From Filosporella fistucella (taxonomy: Eukaryota > Ascomycota > Leotiomycetes > Helotiales): a DNA stretch of 64,000 nt. The position numbers and the translations under genes were made by a program. Shown one piece after another: positions 47,067 to 59,404 of this stretch. The notes under the pieces were generated by a model that saw nothing but the letters and a program-made list of their open reading frames with translations, searched no databases and had not been told where the DNA came from. The DNA is taken from positions 62,001 to 126,000 of the forward strand of contig JAQJZZ010000021.1 in the NCBI GenBank assembly GCA_030077755.1. The letters are read 5' to 3'. The first letter of the stretch is position 1; each line of letters starts with the position of its first letter.

Positions 47067-49560
47067 ATGCCGCGGCAGCAACCCACAATCGCGCCCCCCT
47101 CAATTGGGAATAGGTCGTCGTCTATAGACAAAGTGCCACAATTACGAGGACAACTGAATTCAGAGGGAATCGCAAATCTCGAAGCAGATCCCACATATGT
47201 GCGACCTAGCCATCAGAATCCTCCACGATCTTTGAAAAGTGCTCTTGATGCCGCGACAATTTCACGTCGGAGTAGCTCGGCGGGCTCAACCACAGATGAA
47301 TCGACCGAGGAAGATTATGACGCATTGAAACATGATCCAATGGCTGTTGTGATGGGAGGGAAAGGTGGAGGGTTTGAGGGGAATTTGAATGGAATGAGAG
47401 AAGCGAAGCTCAACCAAAAAACTTACGAAGAAATAAAATCAACTTCCAAGTCCAGACCTGGGGTACTTCGGTTGAAGAGTATTCCAGTCACCTTGAATAA
47501 ATTAAAGGAGAAGGGGAGGTATATTTTGACCGCGGACGACGATGCTTTAAGAGAAATTTTGAGAACTGGTATCGAGCGGGTCGGTTCCTAGTATTGGCTG
47601 CTACATGCTTGTTCTAACGTCATAACAGGAAAAAAACCCTTCATCCGCAAAGAAGCGACGAAGTAAATTCTCAGATCTGGTGTTCACCCGTCAGTTTACA
47701 GCTTTTGACAGACAGAATGAGCAAAGTGCGGAGTCTCCATTCCATGGGTTTTTCACTCTTTTCTGGCTGGGTACGGCGATATTCATGATGCAAGTAGCCG
47801 CTGAAAACTGGAGGAAGTATGGGAACCTGTTAGGAACGAACGAGATCATGGGCCTCATGTTTCACCGAGACGTTATGGTCCTTGGGCTTTCAGATGGAGT
47901 AATGTGTGGCGCAACAGGCTTCGGACTAATTTTGCAAAAATTGATCCGTGACGGCTATCTGTCATGGGACAAGGAGGGCTGGATCATTCAAAGTGTGAGT
48001 CTACGGCCTCGTCCACCCGAAAAAGCGTGTTTGCTAATATATGGTCAGGTTTGGGAGGCTCTGTACATTGTTGCAGTACTTGGTTGGACGTTGTTCCGTG
48101 AATGGCCTTGGACACACACTGTTTTCTTTATGCTCCATGGAATCGTCATGCTAATGAAGCAGCATTCTTACGCTTTTTGTAAGTTTTACACAACTATCAA
48201 TCGAGTAGACTAACCAAAGTCTAGATAACGGACACCTTTCAGAGCAATACAAGATCCGGGAAACACTTCATCGAAAGCTGAAGCTCCTCGATGCAATCTC
48301 TCCAGTGAAGACACCTTCAGAAACGGGGCCCCAACCATCTTCGCTGTCCACATCATACTTGGACCACAAGCCCACAGCAGCTGATTTGAATCAGCGGCGG
48401 CGGTCCGTGGCTGGCGATGCTGGAACGGCCAATATTACTCGAGTTGCAGCTGCGATCGAGTCTGGTGATCCACTGGATATAGACCAAATACAAACTTTCG
48501 AGAGAATTATCAAGTGGGAGATCGATGCTCTTTCGGAGGATCTCAAAGGAAAGTGCACTACTAGTGGCAACATTTATCCTCTCAACCTGACGGTCACTAA
48601 TCACTACGAATATATCGTTTTACCGACCTTGGTCTATGAGCTTGAATACCCAAGGTCGGATCGGATCAACTGGTATTATGTTGCTGAAAAATCAGCAGCA
48701 GTGTTTGGTGTCCTTGGAATTATGAATCTCGTCAGTCAGGCCTTTATATACCCCGTGGTTGTGAGAACCATCGAGATGAAGGATGCGGGTATGCCCCTCC
48801 AGGATCGGCTGAAGGTATTCCCGTGGATATTGAGTGATTTGATTTTCCCTTTCATGATGGGTAAGTGCGATTTCCCCTCCGTGTAAGGGATAACCCTTGC
48901 ACTGAGCATCCAAAAGTTGAGATCTATGGGAATGTACCCACCATATGAACTTGTAGAACATCGCTGACACAATATCCTTCTTAGAATACATGATGACATG
49001 GTATGTAATTTGGGAATGTATTCTCAATCTGCTGGCAGAACTCACCTACTTTGCCGATCGAGGATTTTATGCAGATTGGTAAGCTTGATCCCATTGATTC
49101 ATTTTGATATACCGTCCACGGTAAGGATCACAAACAACATATTAACATTGATTCAGGTGGAACAGTGTCTCTTGGGACCAGTTCGCAAGAGATTGGAATC
49201 GTCCAGTTCATAATTTCCTCCTCAGACACGTCTATCATTCATCTATTTCTTCCATGAAAGTCAACAAATACACAGCTACACTCATCACCTTCTTTCTCAG
49301 TGCCTGTATACAGTAAGCCTTAAGTTGAAAACCACCTCTTGAGAGATCTTGCTAATTGAATCCTCAGTGAACTTGTAATGTGGTGCCTGTTCAAGAAATT
49401 GCGAGGGTATCTACTGTTCTTGCAGATGATGCAGATTCCATTGGTACAACTTAGCCGCAGCAGATTCTTGAAAGGCAGAGAGACACTGGGCAATTTGATC
49501 TTTTGGATTGGAATCTTCACAGGACCAAGTCTATTGTGCAGTCTGTATCTTATCATTTAG
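47067..49560 (+). CDS. ARE2: Sterol O-acyltransferase (ACAT/ARE type, MBOAT)
   Basis: Seven exons: 47067-47579, 47629-47994, 48049-48178, 48225-48860, 48985-49078, 49157-49312 and 49368-49560; 2088 nt, 695 aa. ER multi-pass enzyme that esterifies ergosterol with fatty acyl-CoA for storage in lipid droplets. The N-terminal 170 residues are Ser-rich and cytosolic; then FTRQFTAFDRQN, FFTLFWLGTAIFMMQVAAEN and further membrane helices. The family signature FYADWWNSVSWDQFARDWN (near residue 575) is rebuilt across a splice site, and the catalytic His of SACIHELVMWC (His632) is also encoded across a junction. The donor of intron 1 (GTCGGT) is weak. The upstream frame is open without ATG, so 47067 is the natural start. 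ARE1 and ARE2 cannot be told apart from sequence alone. Confidence 0.94.
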
Positions 49561-50249
49561 ACCCTACTCTTGAATTTTTGCAATGGAGGTGTAGGCTTGG
49601 AGAAAGTCCAAACAGGGGAGTGTAATATCAGGATGGGGCAAGGTACATATTCCGAATGATACCCATTTGCTTCTGTTATGCTAGTCTGCAATATCCGAGG
49701 AGTTAGCAGCTATGGGTTATACCCTGTACTTAGTGAATATGAATAAACCGGGAATGCTTGAGATTGTTTAAGTGACTTTAGATTTGTTTGTAAATACTCT
49801 ATTATTTTAGAACCCCTTAATATTAGTCGATCTAATGCCTCTATTCTACACGTGATGGATGCTTGACTCGGTCATGTTCATGTTGGATGCTCATCCCTGC
49901 AGGTACGCATCGTCATTGTGAAAGTGATCCTGACCTCGCGAATGCCATCAGTGCAGTGCTTGTTACTGCACTCACGAACAGGCCCAATAGTCCACTGCTC
50001 CAAGGCACAACACACATGTTATGATTTAGTGATAGGAAACAAAGAGGCATCTTGCCCTGCCTTTTCCTAAACATTTGTGTCCCAGGAACAAACAAAGTCG
50101 TCAAATTGGCTGGCTATCTCAAGACCCTCGCCCAACACGCCAAAAACGTGCCAAAGTATCTTCCAGAGACCCTCTTTAGGACCACAAGCGCTTTCAGTTG
50201 GACAAACAAGCAGGGCGTGGCCGGTCGGCTTGATCGCCGCACCGAGAGA
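49561..50249. other. Intergenic; possible 5' exon of DDHD gene
   Basis: 689 nt between plus-strand genes. From about 50086 the DDHD frame is open without an ATG (VVKLAGYLKTLAQHAKNVPK) and follows a plausible acceptor at 50081-50085 (CCCAG, preceded by CCTAAAC). This suggests an unrecognised first exon further left, possibly encoding a mitochondrial presequence. Confidence 0.4.
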
Positions 50250-53200
50250 ATGGAGCCCACGCCCGAATCCAAGTCTGAGAAAGTTGAGAAGTCATACCTG
50301 TCCGCAGCCGTCGAATCGATTTCGCCATGGGGCGGCTCCCGCTCTTCTACACCCAAACTATCCTCTGCTACCCTCCCAGGCGAAGGGTCAGGATTGAAGA
50401 ATCAGCATGGGATTGACCATACCTCCCAGAGGTGGCATGGTCTAAGCTCGAAGAGATATCCTCCGGACTGTCCGCCTTTGAATGCTCGGTGGTTCTATGC
50501 AGTTGATGTGTGCAAGCTACATGGGCAATTTTGTAGACAGGAGGCTAATATCTTTGATCCCAGATCCCCAAGAGAAAGCCGAAGCTATTGAAGAATCACC
50601 AAGAAGATACCAAACCATCACCTCCCCCAAAGAAGTTTGTAACTTTTTCTGCACACGATTCGAGAGCTATAGAGACTGCATATCAGAAGCTGGCAGACGA
50701 GTACGATGATCCGAGCAAAGATATTCGTGGAAAGGGCGAGGAAGATAACAACGGGGCACACTCACCATCGAGTGCTGGAAGAAGACCAAATACATCCATG
50801 AACGAAGCTGGCCAGGATGAGACTGCCGGTGGCAGAGTCCGAGTTCCAGTACACGAAGATTTCCTTTTCGATGTGGATATCGAGCAGCGGGAGCTTTCAC
50901 CAGTGTACTGGCTGGGTCCAATCTACGACGTTCGTCGTGGGTCCTGGTTTTATCAAGAGGGGTCAACACTAAGGCCTTGCGACGAGAACCTGGCTACTCA
51001 GTTGGAAGAGGGCTATTTGAAAGTCAAACCATTTCGATATCCTAAAGCCCCAGAAAAGCCTGCTTCGAGACCGGCATCTATGAAACCGGGTGACGCCCCT
51101 AATTCTTTGGCTCTGTCAGGAGCTTTTCGGAATAGGTCTGGATCAGGAGAAGTTACGCCAAGGGCATCATTGGAAAATCTGAGAGCTGCTAACCAGCAGG
51201 CACTGGATGATGCTAGTAATGCTACAAAAGATGCTCCAGCTCCAAGTCCACACCAGCCGCAAACACATCGACTTTTTGGGCAGTACATGAACTCAATTGT
51301 GACATACCAAGATTCCAATGTAGCCTGGCTTTCTGCGGATACTGTCTACCAGAAGCTTTCAAACACGGTCTACGCCAAATTTGCAGGCGGTGCCTATCTT
51401 GGCGGAGTCAAATTGGTACGAGGTTACACGGACTCTGGCAAGTCGAAAGACAGTGACAAACCTCCTTCTACGCCAATCACTGCAGGTATCAAAGGTTCGG
51501 ATGTGCCCGCATTGCAACTAGATGAGAAACAGCAAAGGCTCCTGAAACGGAGATCAGCTCCTCCTACCACAAACCGTGCGGACCAAGATCCACTTGAAGA
51601 AGCATCGAAAGCTCTCAGTGGAGAAATCGACGAGGAAAAGGAAGCTGAGGCTGTGAGAAAGAGGGATGAGAAGGAGATCCAGAACGACTACAATGACCGA
51701 GATGGTGAGAATCAGGGTCGAGACATTGAACACCTGATTCTAGTAACACATGGTATCGGCCAGAGATTGGGCATGAGGTCAGTCATTGCTTATTGGTATA
51801 TCTAGATTACTGTTGACACTCTGACAGGACCGAGTCTGTCAACTTCATTCATGTAAGGCTTTGAAAACTTTCCGATTCCCCCTCTTCTTTCGTGGATTGA
51901 GTTTTATTCCTACTTCGAATCCTTAGTAACGCGGTCAAAAATGCCATTCCCAATTCACTAACCCTTCCGTGATAGGATGTAAATGTCCTCCGTCAGACAC
52001 TGAAAAGTGTTTACGGAAGCAGTGCAGATCTTCAAGCTCTGAACTCCGAGATTGACAAATTGCCCAAAAACTGTCGGATTCAGGTCCTCCCTGTCTGTTG
52101 GCGGCACTTGTTGGACTTCCCCAGAAAGGGCGTCAGACAGAATCGAAAAGAGCATGATCTGGGCGATGCATTCGGCGACGAGGATGAATACCCCAGCCTT
52201 GAAGATATCACGATAGAGGGAGTCCCATTCGTACGTTCATTGATTACGGACTTGGGTAAGAAAAAGCTGCGCAATATAGGTTATGGCTGACATCTCCTGT
52301 AGCTCTTGACATTCTCCTCTATCAGAGTGCCTACAGGGAACACATCTCAAACATCGTTCTTGCTGAGTCTAATCGCATCTATAATCTGTTCCGAGAGCGT
52401 AATCCAGACTTCAAAGGCAAGGTGAGTCTTATTGGACATTCACTCGGGTCCGCAATCTACTTCGATATTTTGTGTCGCCAAAAGGGATCTATGACTGTAC
52501 AGTCTTCTGGATCTCAAAAACACCATAGACATCGCCAGCCAGCTCCCGCCAAGGGGCATGGCAAAGATCTAGACTTCCAATTCGATGTAGAAGACTTCTA
52601 CTGCCTTGGATCGCCAATCGGTAGGTAAAATGTCGTATGAACTGCTGTGTTGAGTGGACTGACGGAAGCAGGCCTTTTTCAGATGCTGAAGGGAAGAACA
52701 ATCCTAGCTCGTCACTACAGAGAAGATGCCCTACCTGCAGAATCGCCAATGGACCCGGATTACATGCAGGATCCATTCCTAGCTGCCGGCTCAGCAGGAT
52801 TCGGCTCGGGAGACAATGTCTCCTCTGTTACGGGATTGCCGCTCACAGTATCATCTCCTAAGACAACACAACTCTACAACATATTCCATCCATCAGATCC
52901 AATCGCATACCGCCTTGAGCCTCTCATTGCACCAGCGATGACTCAAATGAAGCCACAGCTGCTGCCATATACCAAGAAAACCATCTCTGCCAGTGTTAGT
53001 GGTATTGGAGCGAAAGTGGGTCAGAGTGTGAGCGGACTATGGTCCAGTCTGAGTTCTGGGATCGCAAGCAGTCTGCTCAACCGCAGTCTTGGTCTCACCA
53101 GTGATGATGTGGCCCGCATGGAGGCCGCACCCACACAACGGCCGGCTTCTCAATCTATTGGGGCGGGAACTAACATCTCCTCCGGTGGTGTCATCTCTGA

Positions 53201-53740
53201 TATTCCTACACTGCAACGTGAAAATACAAATGAGAAAAAGAGGCAGCTGGCTGAGAACACCGCGGCGGCGGACAGGGAGGGGACTGGTGCTAGTGCTCCT
53301 ACCTTAATTGATGATGAAATGGAGACTCTATATGCCGGGTTCCAGAAGAGAAGGAAGAGTCAACAAAGCGAGGCTGGAATGGAAGAGGATTGGTCTGAAG
53401 CTGAGGAGAAGGGCAAGAAGCTGAGGAGAGAGGAGGCAAAAGTTCGAGCATTGAATTCCAATGGAAGAGTTGACTACAGTATTCAAGAGTGAGTCGCAGT
53501 CCATTTTATCACGCAGGGGGCGAAGCTGAACCGTTCAAACAGGAGTGTCCTAGATTTTAATCCTATTAAGTAAGTTTTCTCACCCAAAAGTTCGATCTAG
53601 CTAACAGGTGCAGCACCATCGCCTCTCATCTCAGTTATTGGGCTGATGAAGACATCTCCCATTTCATGCTCTCGCAACTCCTTTCTCGGCATCGCAACTT
53701 CTCTCGCGTGGAAAAGGAGCCAAGAAATAGACAGACATAG
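50250..53740 (+). CDS. DDL1: DDHD-domain phospholipase (phosphatidic acid-preferring PLA1-like)
   Basis: Eight exons from the first in-frame ATG: 50250-50507, 50564-51777, 51828-51852, 51976-52255, 52303-52620, 52672-53488, 53543-53569 and 53614-53740; 3066 nt, 1021 aa, all phases matching. Intracellular PLA1 family; yeast Ddl1 is mitochondrial and acts on cardiolipin-derived and other phospholipids. Features: RWFYAVD|IPKRKPKLL across intron 1, a middle region SPVYWLGPIYDVRRGSWFYQ (WWE-like), HLILVTHGIGQRLGMR, the lipase serine motif IGHSLGSAIYFD near residue 637, DFYCLGSPIGLFQMLKG, IFHPSDPIAYRLEP and the C-terminal DYSIQESVLDFNPI...YWADEDISHF that provides the remaining DDHD metal/active residues. 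Two exons are just 25 and 27 nt. The start is uncertain because the frame is open further upstream. Confidence 0.88.
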
Positions 53741-54523
53741 ATTCGTTAATGGTACGGCATTGATTTGCTGAGTGGTTGGGACTATATTTTAGAAATCTAA
53801 CAACTGCTCTTTGACAGAACCCATAAGTGAACAATTATAAACCACTTCTAACACTTGGATATCACGACACGATAGCTCAATCCTGAGGATTCTTCAAATT
53901 TTGGGTACAGTATCCACTTATGTAGATATCAATTTGGATTCTTTGCTGCTGATTCACATTGACTTCCGGCATAATTGGTGTAACATGAAAAGATGCTGTA
54001 CAATGTTTTTTTGCAAGAATTGGGACTATTCCTTATTCAAACATGAACACAAATCTGTCAGAGGAAGTAAATGGATATGTCACATTGTAGCTCTACATCA
54101 GAAAGCAGAGGTTACCTATTCAACAATTTCCTGTCCCAAAGAATGTGAAGTTCTGACTGTTTGATTCAATTTGGTTCTGTGATGCTACCTAATAAACTAT
54201 TACTGATCGCCGAATACTGACTGGTAATATTTCCCGACTCGAAATCCAGGATGCCGCCGAAAATACCCGCCCGCCCGTCCGTTTTGAATTGCCGTATCGC
54301 ATCGCAGGCTAGAAAAGGGAGGAACGAATCTAGAAACACAAATGTGAAAGTCAGGCAGAGGAGAAAGGAAAATCGGCACCCGTAACATGATATCAACTTT
54401 TTGCTCCACCGTGTCTACGCCTGCACCTTGAAAAGGGGACGACCATTTTACTCAGCGGCAACATCTAGTTCATCGTGTGTTGGGGGAGATTCCATGGCAA
54501 CTGCCATCGGGGTATCAGCGAGT
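53741..54523. other. Convergent 3' flanks (DDHD gene / SR factor)
   Basis: 783 nt between convergent stop codons. It includes AT-rich sequence and a few meaningless short open frames. No RNA gene or repeat seen. Confidence 0.5.
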
Positions 54524-55699
54524 TTAGTTTTTGTTGTGAACCGGAAGATCAAATTCACCTTTGATCGGGGTATCCTTCCCATTGGTACCATTTTCGCGGA
54601 CCTCTTCTCGCTCACGATCGTCCTTGGTATCCATCCGATCGCTAGTCATGTGAGTACTTGAGTGATAAGTAGAGCAAGGAAGCGTACCGGTCATCTGGGC
54701 TGCGGGATCTGTCGCCTCTGTCACCTCGGTCACGACGTTCATAATCACGATCACGGTCTCGGCGGTCATCCTTGCGGGGAGAGTAATCACTACGTCCACC
54801 ACCACCACGGCGAGGAGAACGAGAGCGACCACTACGACGAGGAGAGCGACGACGAGGTGCAGCACCAGGGCGATCACGTCCATCATCAAAGCGCCACGAG
54901 GCTGAAGGAGGAGTTCTGGCCCACTGAGTTCTGCATGAGCGACATTTCAAAGCTAGGATAACTGGGTAGGACAAACCTCAATCTTCAGGACATCATCGTA
55001 GGGTCCGACACGCTTGTTGTGCATCTCATGATATGCATCATCAGCGTCTCGGCGACTTTCATACTCGACAAAGGCAAACCTACTTTAGTGTCAACGATAT
55101 TAGAGTTGCAATATAGTGGGACTAGAAAACACTCACAGACGACTAGCTGCAGTACGAGGAGCTGGAATGTCGCAGCGGACAAGTCGACCATATCTAATAT
55201 CTCCGTGTTAGTACCATCAATTCATTTTTGAGGGCAGTATCATAATTTGAGGATGTGAAGTATCATGAACGCAGTAGCAAGAATCTCGATCCGCCGCGGT
55301 TGGGATCGTTCGCATAAGATGATGAAGACAATGTTCGTATCATTGTGCGACCGCTCGATCGACGAGGAATGGTACGGGGGAGGAAGCGCGGATAGAAGAC
55401 GTATATAGGGTGACTGCGAAGTCTCGACGAGGAAGGACGAGGATAGGTAGGGAGATATGTAGAGGACCGCACTCGAGGTGTTATCGAGAGATCGACGTGT
55501 AGTTGACATACCGTTCGAATTCGTACGCAAGGTCTCGTGCGCGAGTGCCGGGGCCGAAACCCTGAGAAGAGATTGTGTTAACTGTGTTCTGTTTCATTTG
55601 ATTGCGGGTGTGGGGAGAGACGGAGAAGTAACATGTGTGATTGGCATGATCGAAGGGTGAGCTTACAGTAACGTAGAGTGTTGTTCCTCCGCGAGACAT
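54524..55699 (-). CDS. SR-type pre-mRNA splicing factor (one RRM, RS/RD tail)
   Basis: Six exons: 55699-55667, 55561-55512, 55193-55137, 55079-54977, 54923-54688 and 54641-54524; 597 nt, 198 aa. The RRM occupies residues 7-82: RNP2 TLYVTGFG, then RARDLAYEFERYGRLVRCDI and RNP1 LFAFVEYES, ending VGPYDDVLKIEWARTPPS. The tail is rich in RRSPRRSGRSRSPRR and RDRDYERRDRGDRG, typical of SR proteins that bind pre-mRNA and recruit the spliceosome, closest in layout to fungal Srp1/SRSF-type factors. The gene has more and odder introns than its size needs (donor GTTTGT in intron 4; the 53-nt intron 4 acceptor follows a decoy AG), which would suit autoregulated splicing, a known habit of SR genes, although this is inference. 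Confidence 0.9.
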
Positions 55700-56477
55700 C
55701 TTGATTAGCTATTGCAGCAACCTTTGATCGGTGTCGCGTATGACTGAATAAATGAAGGAGAGATACTCTGAGCGTGTTGCGCAGTATTTCTCTACTTGGG
55801 TGATGTGGTGGAGGATGGCAAAATTTGGTGGAGCTCTTTGCTTGACGATGCGGATGCGATATTTGAGGATTCGCTTTGCAGCCGGACTCCACGCTACTGC
55901 ACGCTAACCAAATACGTCACTGAATCCGATGGCAAGGCTGATCACATAGATTTCCTCCTTTCCAAAAAGGAATTCGATATCAGCCGGTACGTGTATATAT
56001 CTTCGAAGCCAGACAAGCTCCGGTCGAATGAATATGAAACATGCTCTTCACAAAGAGCTCAGTCCTAGGTTATGACATATAGCCACGAATTAAGGCACTT
56101 GCTTACCTACCCCAGCTGCCCAGATAGATTTTCCTACCTAGTCCAGCGGGCTCTGCTGGATGGACAGCTACAATCGAGCCGAAAGACATATCACTCACTG
56201 GTCAATACAATAGTTATTATCACGCATTTTTTTTATTATCATTGCAGGTCTTATCATCTATGATGCCCCTTTTAGCGACTTTCAAAGTACATATGCAATG
56301 AAAGATCTACCTCTTTCTACACCTTACATGCGCCTGCTCCCTATGCCTATCCAGGGAACATGTTTACCGTTCGTATCATCATATACAAAGCTCTCTGCTT
56401 ATCGTCCCACCCGACACACTTTCGCGGAAGAATAATACACGACCCAGGAACAGCGGAGAGAAGAGCTGTACTACTAT
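55700..56477. other. Intergenic, SR factor promoter side
   Basis: 778 nt between two minus-strand genes. TTACCTACC and CCTACCTAGTCC elements lie at 56104-56142, about 405 nt upstream of the SR-factor ATG; a T-run follows near 56228. No coding exon is convincing. Confidence 0.5.
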
Positions 56478-57709
56478 TCATAGGTCTTCCTCGTTATCAG
56501 ACCTAAGAGTAAGCAAGAAGTCTCTTGTCATTTCAAAACTGAGCCAGCTGCTTGCCATACTTGGTGCTACCTTCAAAAGATTGGGTACAATTCCTTTGTA
56601 CATGCCTTTGACGCCTTCCTGCGCAATGATTACTCTCACGGCATCAAAGATGGACTTGTATTGATATCCCATTCCAGACATTGTATTGATTTGGAACCGA
56701 CGGCGAAGCACGTCACTGTGATTTGTCAGTGTCAACATCTTAACAAAGGACCAACCACTTACAAGGGATATGTGCAGGTTTGAGCAACGGCCCCAGAGAT
56801 AGCTCCAGCAGCAAGCTTCCTTACTGCACTTGGATTTTTGTCGCCTTCGGGTGTGAGGTATTTGCGGACAAGTTCGTAAGTCATGAAGTTTAGGCCAACC
56901 TAGAATGTAAAGTCAGTATTCTTCTAAAGTTCCACAGCGTGTGGCTTACATATGGAGCGACACCAGCCACGGTGGGTATAATTCCTCTGTATAATGCAAG
57001 AATTCCACCTTCAGTTTTGTACATTATGACCAACGTCTGCCACATTCCGGGAAGCCTGTCCTTTTGCACCTGGGTCAATGCTGCAAAAGATGCCGATTGA
57101 ATGGAGAGTCGAGTCCGCACGATGTCCAGAGGGTAGGTAAAAAACACTGAAGTAATGCCAGCTGCTCCACCGCATATAAGTCGTCTAAGGGAGTTGAGTT
57201 CTGCGCCGGGTGAAGGTTCAAACCACTACAGAGATAATTAGCGGTTGTGGGCCTAATTGGATTCCGAAGACTTGTGATGAGCCTCACAGAGTCTTCGTGT
57301 TCTTTGCATGCCCACCTTCTTATAGAAATTGTAGCTGCCAAATTGGACAGCAGAATATGGCACTATCCGGATGCAATTTGTGCCATTTCCTCGCATGAAG
57401 CCTCTCCAACCTTCATCTTTCCACATTTTCATAAGGCCCTTGCCAACAGAGAGTTTGTACTCCTCACGGCCGACACTTTGTATTTGGAAGAGAATCTTAA
57501 GCCGCTCGAGAGGAGATACCACCGTCCTGGAAACAGCGCCCGCTACTCCACCAGCACAGAAAGCTGCAAATACCGGCTGGGCAAGCAGCTCGCGGAGCTG
57601 TAAAGTTCTTGGGCCATATTTGGGCGTGATATTATCATTCGCAGGCTTTTCGTGATCCTGATTAGTAAAAATCTAGTGATAGGGACGCGGAGCAGCTTAC
57701 AGCAGACAT
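56478..57709 (-). CDS. Mitochondrial carrier (SLC25), YPR011C-like
   Basis: Five exons: 57709-57701 (only MSA), 57657-57316, 57225-56950, 56899-56763 and 56715-56478; 1002 nt, 333 aa. Six-helix inner-membrane carrier with three repeats. The signatures are all present: SPLERLK, YPLDIVRTR and YPFDVLRRR, each followed by the GF/Y-G-type second half (WRGFMRGNGTNCIRIVPYSA, LALYRGIIPTVAGVAPYVG, KGMYKGIVPNLLKVAPSMA). The FRGNGxNCIRxxPYSAVQF segment places it with yeast YPR011C, which carries adenosine phosphosulfate and related nucleotides, and with SLC25A24/42 relatives; the substrate remains an inference. Exon 1 of 9 nt was chosen because it supplies an ATG with a canonical GTAAGC donor directly upstream of DHEKPANDN. 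Confidence 0.9.
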
Positions 57710-59404
57710 TCCGATCAGTCTTGAAAGCTGCACAACCCAATGCCGGGAGCTTCACGCGTGTCTCAACCTCAGCGCATATGAGCAGGATGACTACCGTCTC
57801 GTGAGATGGCAGATGAATTGCGCCAATTTAAAGAGAAAGTAGCATCGGTATTCAGACAACGGGAAAACAGATGTCGAATATGTCGGTGCTGTAGTGTTAC
57901 AGCCAGGTCTTGGGTGTAGACTTGTCGCAATCTTGAGGCTCAAGCTAGCAGTTCGGCGCACCGACGGGTAACAGACGGGAGATGACGGGATAGAAGTCTT
58001 GGTGGAATCGATTTAGGGTCCATTCAAGGAATAGAGAGATTCAAGTTGGAATAATTTAGGGCATAGAAATGACTGATGGATATCGGGAAGCTGAGAATTC
58101 TGAGGTTATTAGGTTGTTTATGTTGGTCTGTGGTAGTTGAAACTGGACCGTTCAAAAATTGACATTGAAGATGATCGTGCCAAGCTCATCTCGGGACAGG
58201 AAACGGACGAATCACACAGCTGGGATTTGGTTTTCAACGACATTACCTAAGGTAAGTTGTTGATTCGATCTTTTGTATCTGAGGGCAAATCCGGGGAAGA
58301 CTACAATGAGGCTCGGACTCGACATTTCACTTCACAACGTTTCCATCTGATAGCTGACAAGGGTAGAAATAATGGTCTGTTCAGTCGTCATATTCAGGAC
58401 GTACTCGTATCAGACTGAGCATACCCACCCCGGGTCAGCCGATCTTCTAGCATTTGCATTCCAAAATACCAAGCCATCCTGGTCCTATCAAAATCACATG
58501 GCAATCTAATTAACATCGGTACGCTCTTGTGGTCTTGAGTTTTGCATTTGACCTGGAAGAATGATAGAAAATAGCGGCTCAAGCTGCCACAAGAGCGCAT
58601 GACTGCTTTGAATCTGCTGAATCATTAATACTGTATTCTCGAGATTTCGTCAATGGCGAAGGCTCAGGCCCATCCTTCCAGGCCGACGTTTGGAAAGCTT
58701 GAGCTGTTGGTGAGCCTGCGAGCCATTTCCAAATTCCCTCCTTGACAGCAAAAATGGGGGTTCCGATGCCATTCTCATGGTTCGTTATCCATTTGTTCTA
58801 GCAGGTTATTTATTAATTCGAGAATAGCTTGAGTAGAAATTTGATGAAGTGTAATTTCCTCATGAACTCACAAGGAGACATATAAAAGGTGTGAAAAATC
58901 GGAACTAAAGGGAAAATTTGTCTCTTGTTTAGATGCGTGCAAGAAAGATGAGAGAATTGCGTGGGCCGGGTCTGATCTCCTCAGATTTAAACAAGTCTGA
59001 CAAGCCCTGGAGAATACTAGATCAAAGTAAAAGTATCTAGGGTTCGCGTCTCTAAGATAAGTATTGTCTTCAGTGACAATTTGTACTCATATAGGTAAGT
59101 GTTGAAATTATTTGAAATGAATTATTTTAAAAGCTCTAGGTTCCATGGTGAGCGGCAACAGCAACCTGGGACTCCCAATCGATCTCCATCTTCCATCAGG
59201 TGCAACTTTCACTACTGTCCGTCTGGTCTGGGCAGCCCTTCTGAGGCCTCGAGCCAAGGGAGGATTCCATAAACTCACTCCGGGGTCGCACTATCGCTCT
59301 CGCTAAACTTTGTTAGCGCGGTTCTCCTCCACACTGGAGACAATTCCTAAATTTCGACCGCAAGAAAACTTTGAAAATCAACAACTCCGTCGACAACCGC
59401 AACA
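57710..59404. promoter_or_regulatory. Divergent promoter region, carrier / eL18 (1.7 kb)
   Basis: Between divergent start codons. A TTACCTAAGGTAAG element lies at 58244-58257, about 535 nt upstream of the carrier ATG. A minus-strand 68-codon frame at 58600-58394 is not supported by motifs. The 3' end should hold the eL18 core promoter and a leader ending near the ACAACAATGG start context at 59400. Confidence 0.5.

Noticed and set aside
55796..56068. Plus-strand 90-codon frame upstream of the SR gene
   Set aside because: No ATG start (TTG only), overlaps the SR-factor promoter, no motif.
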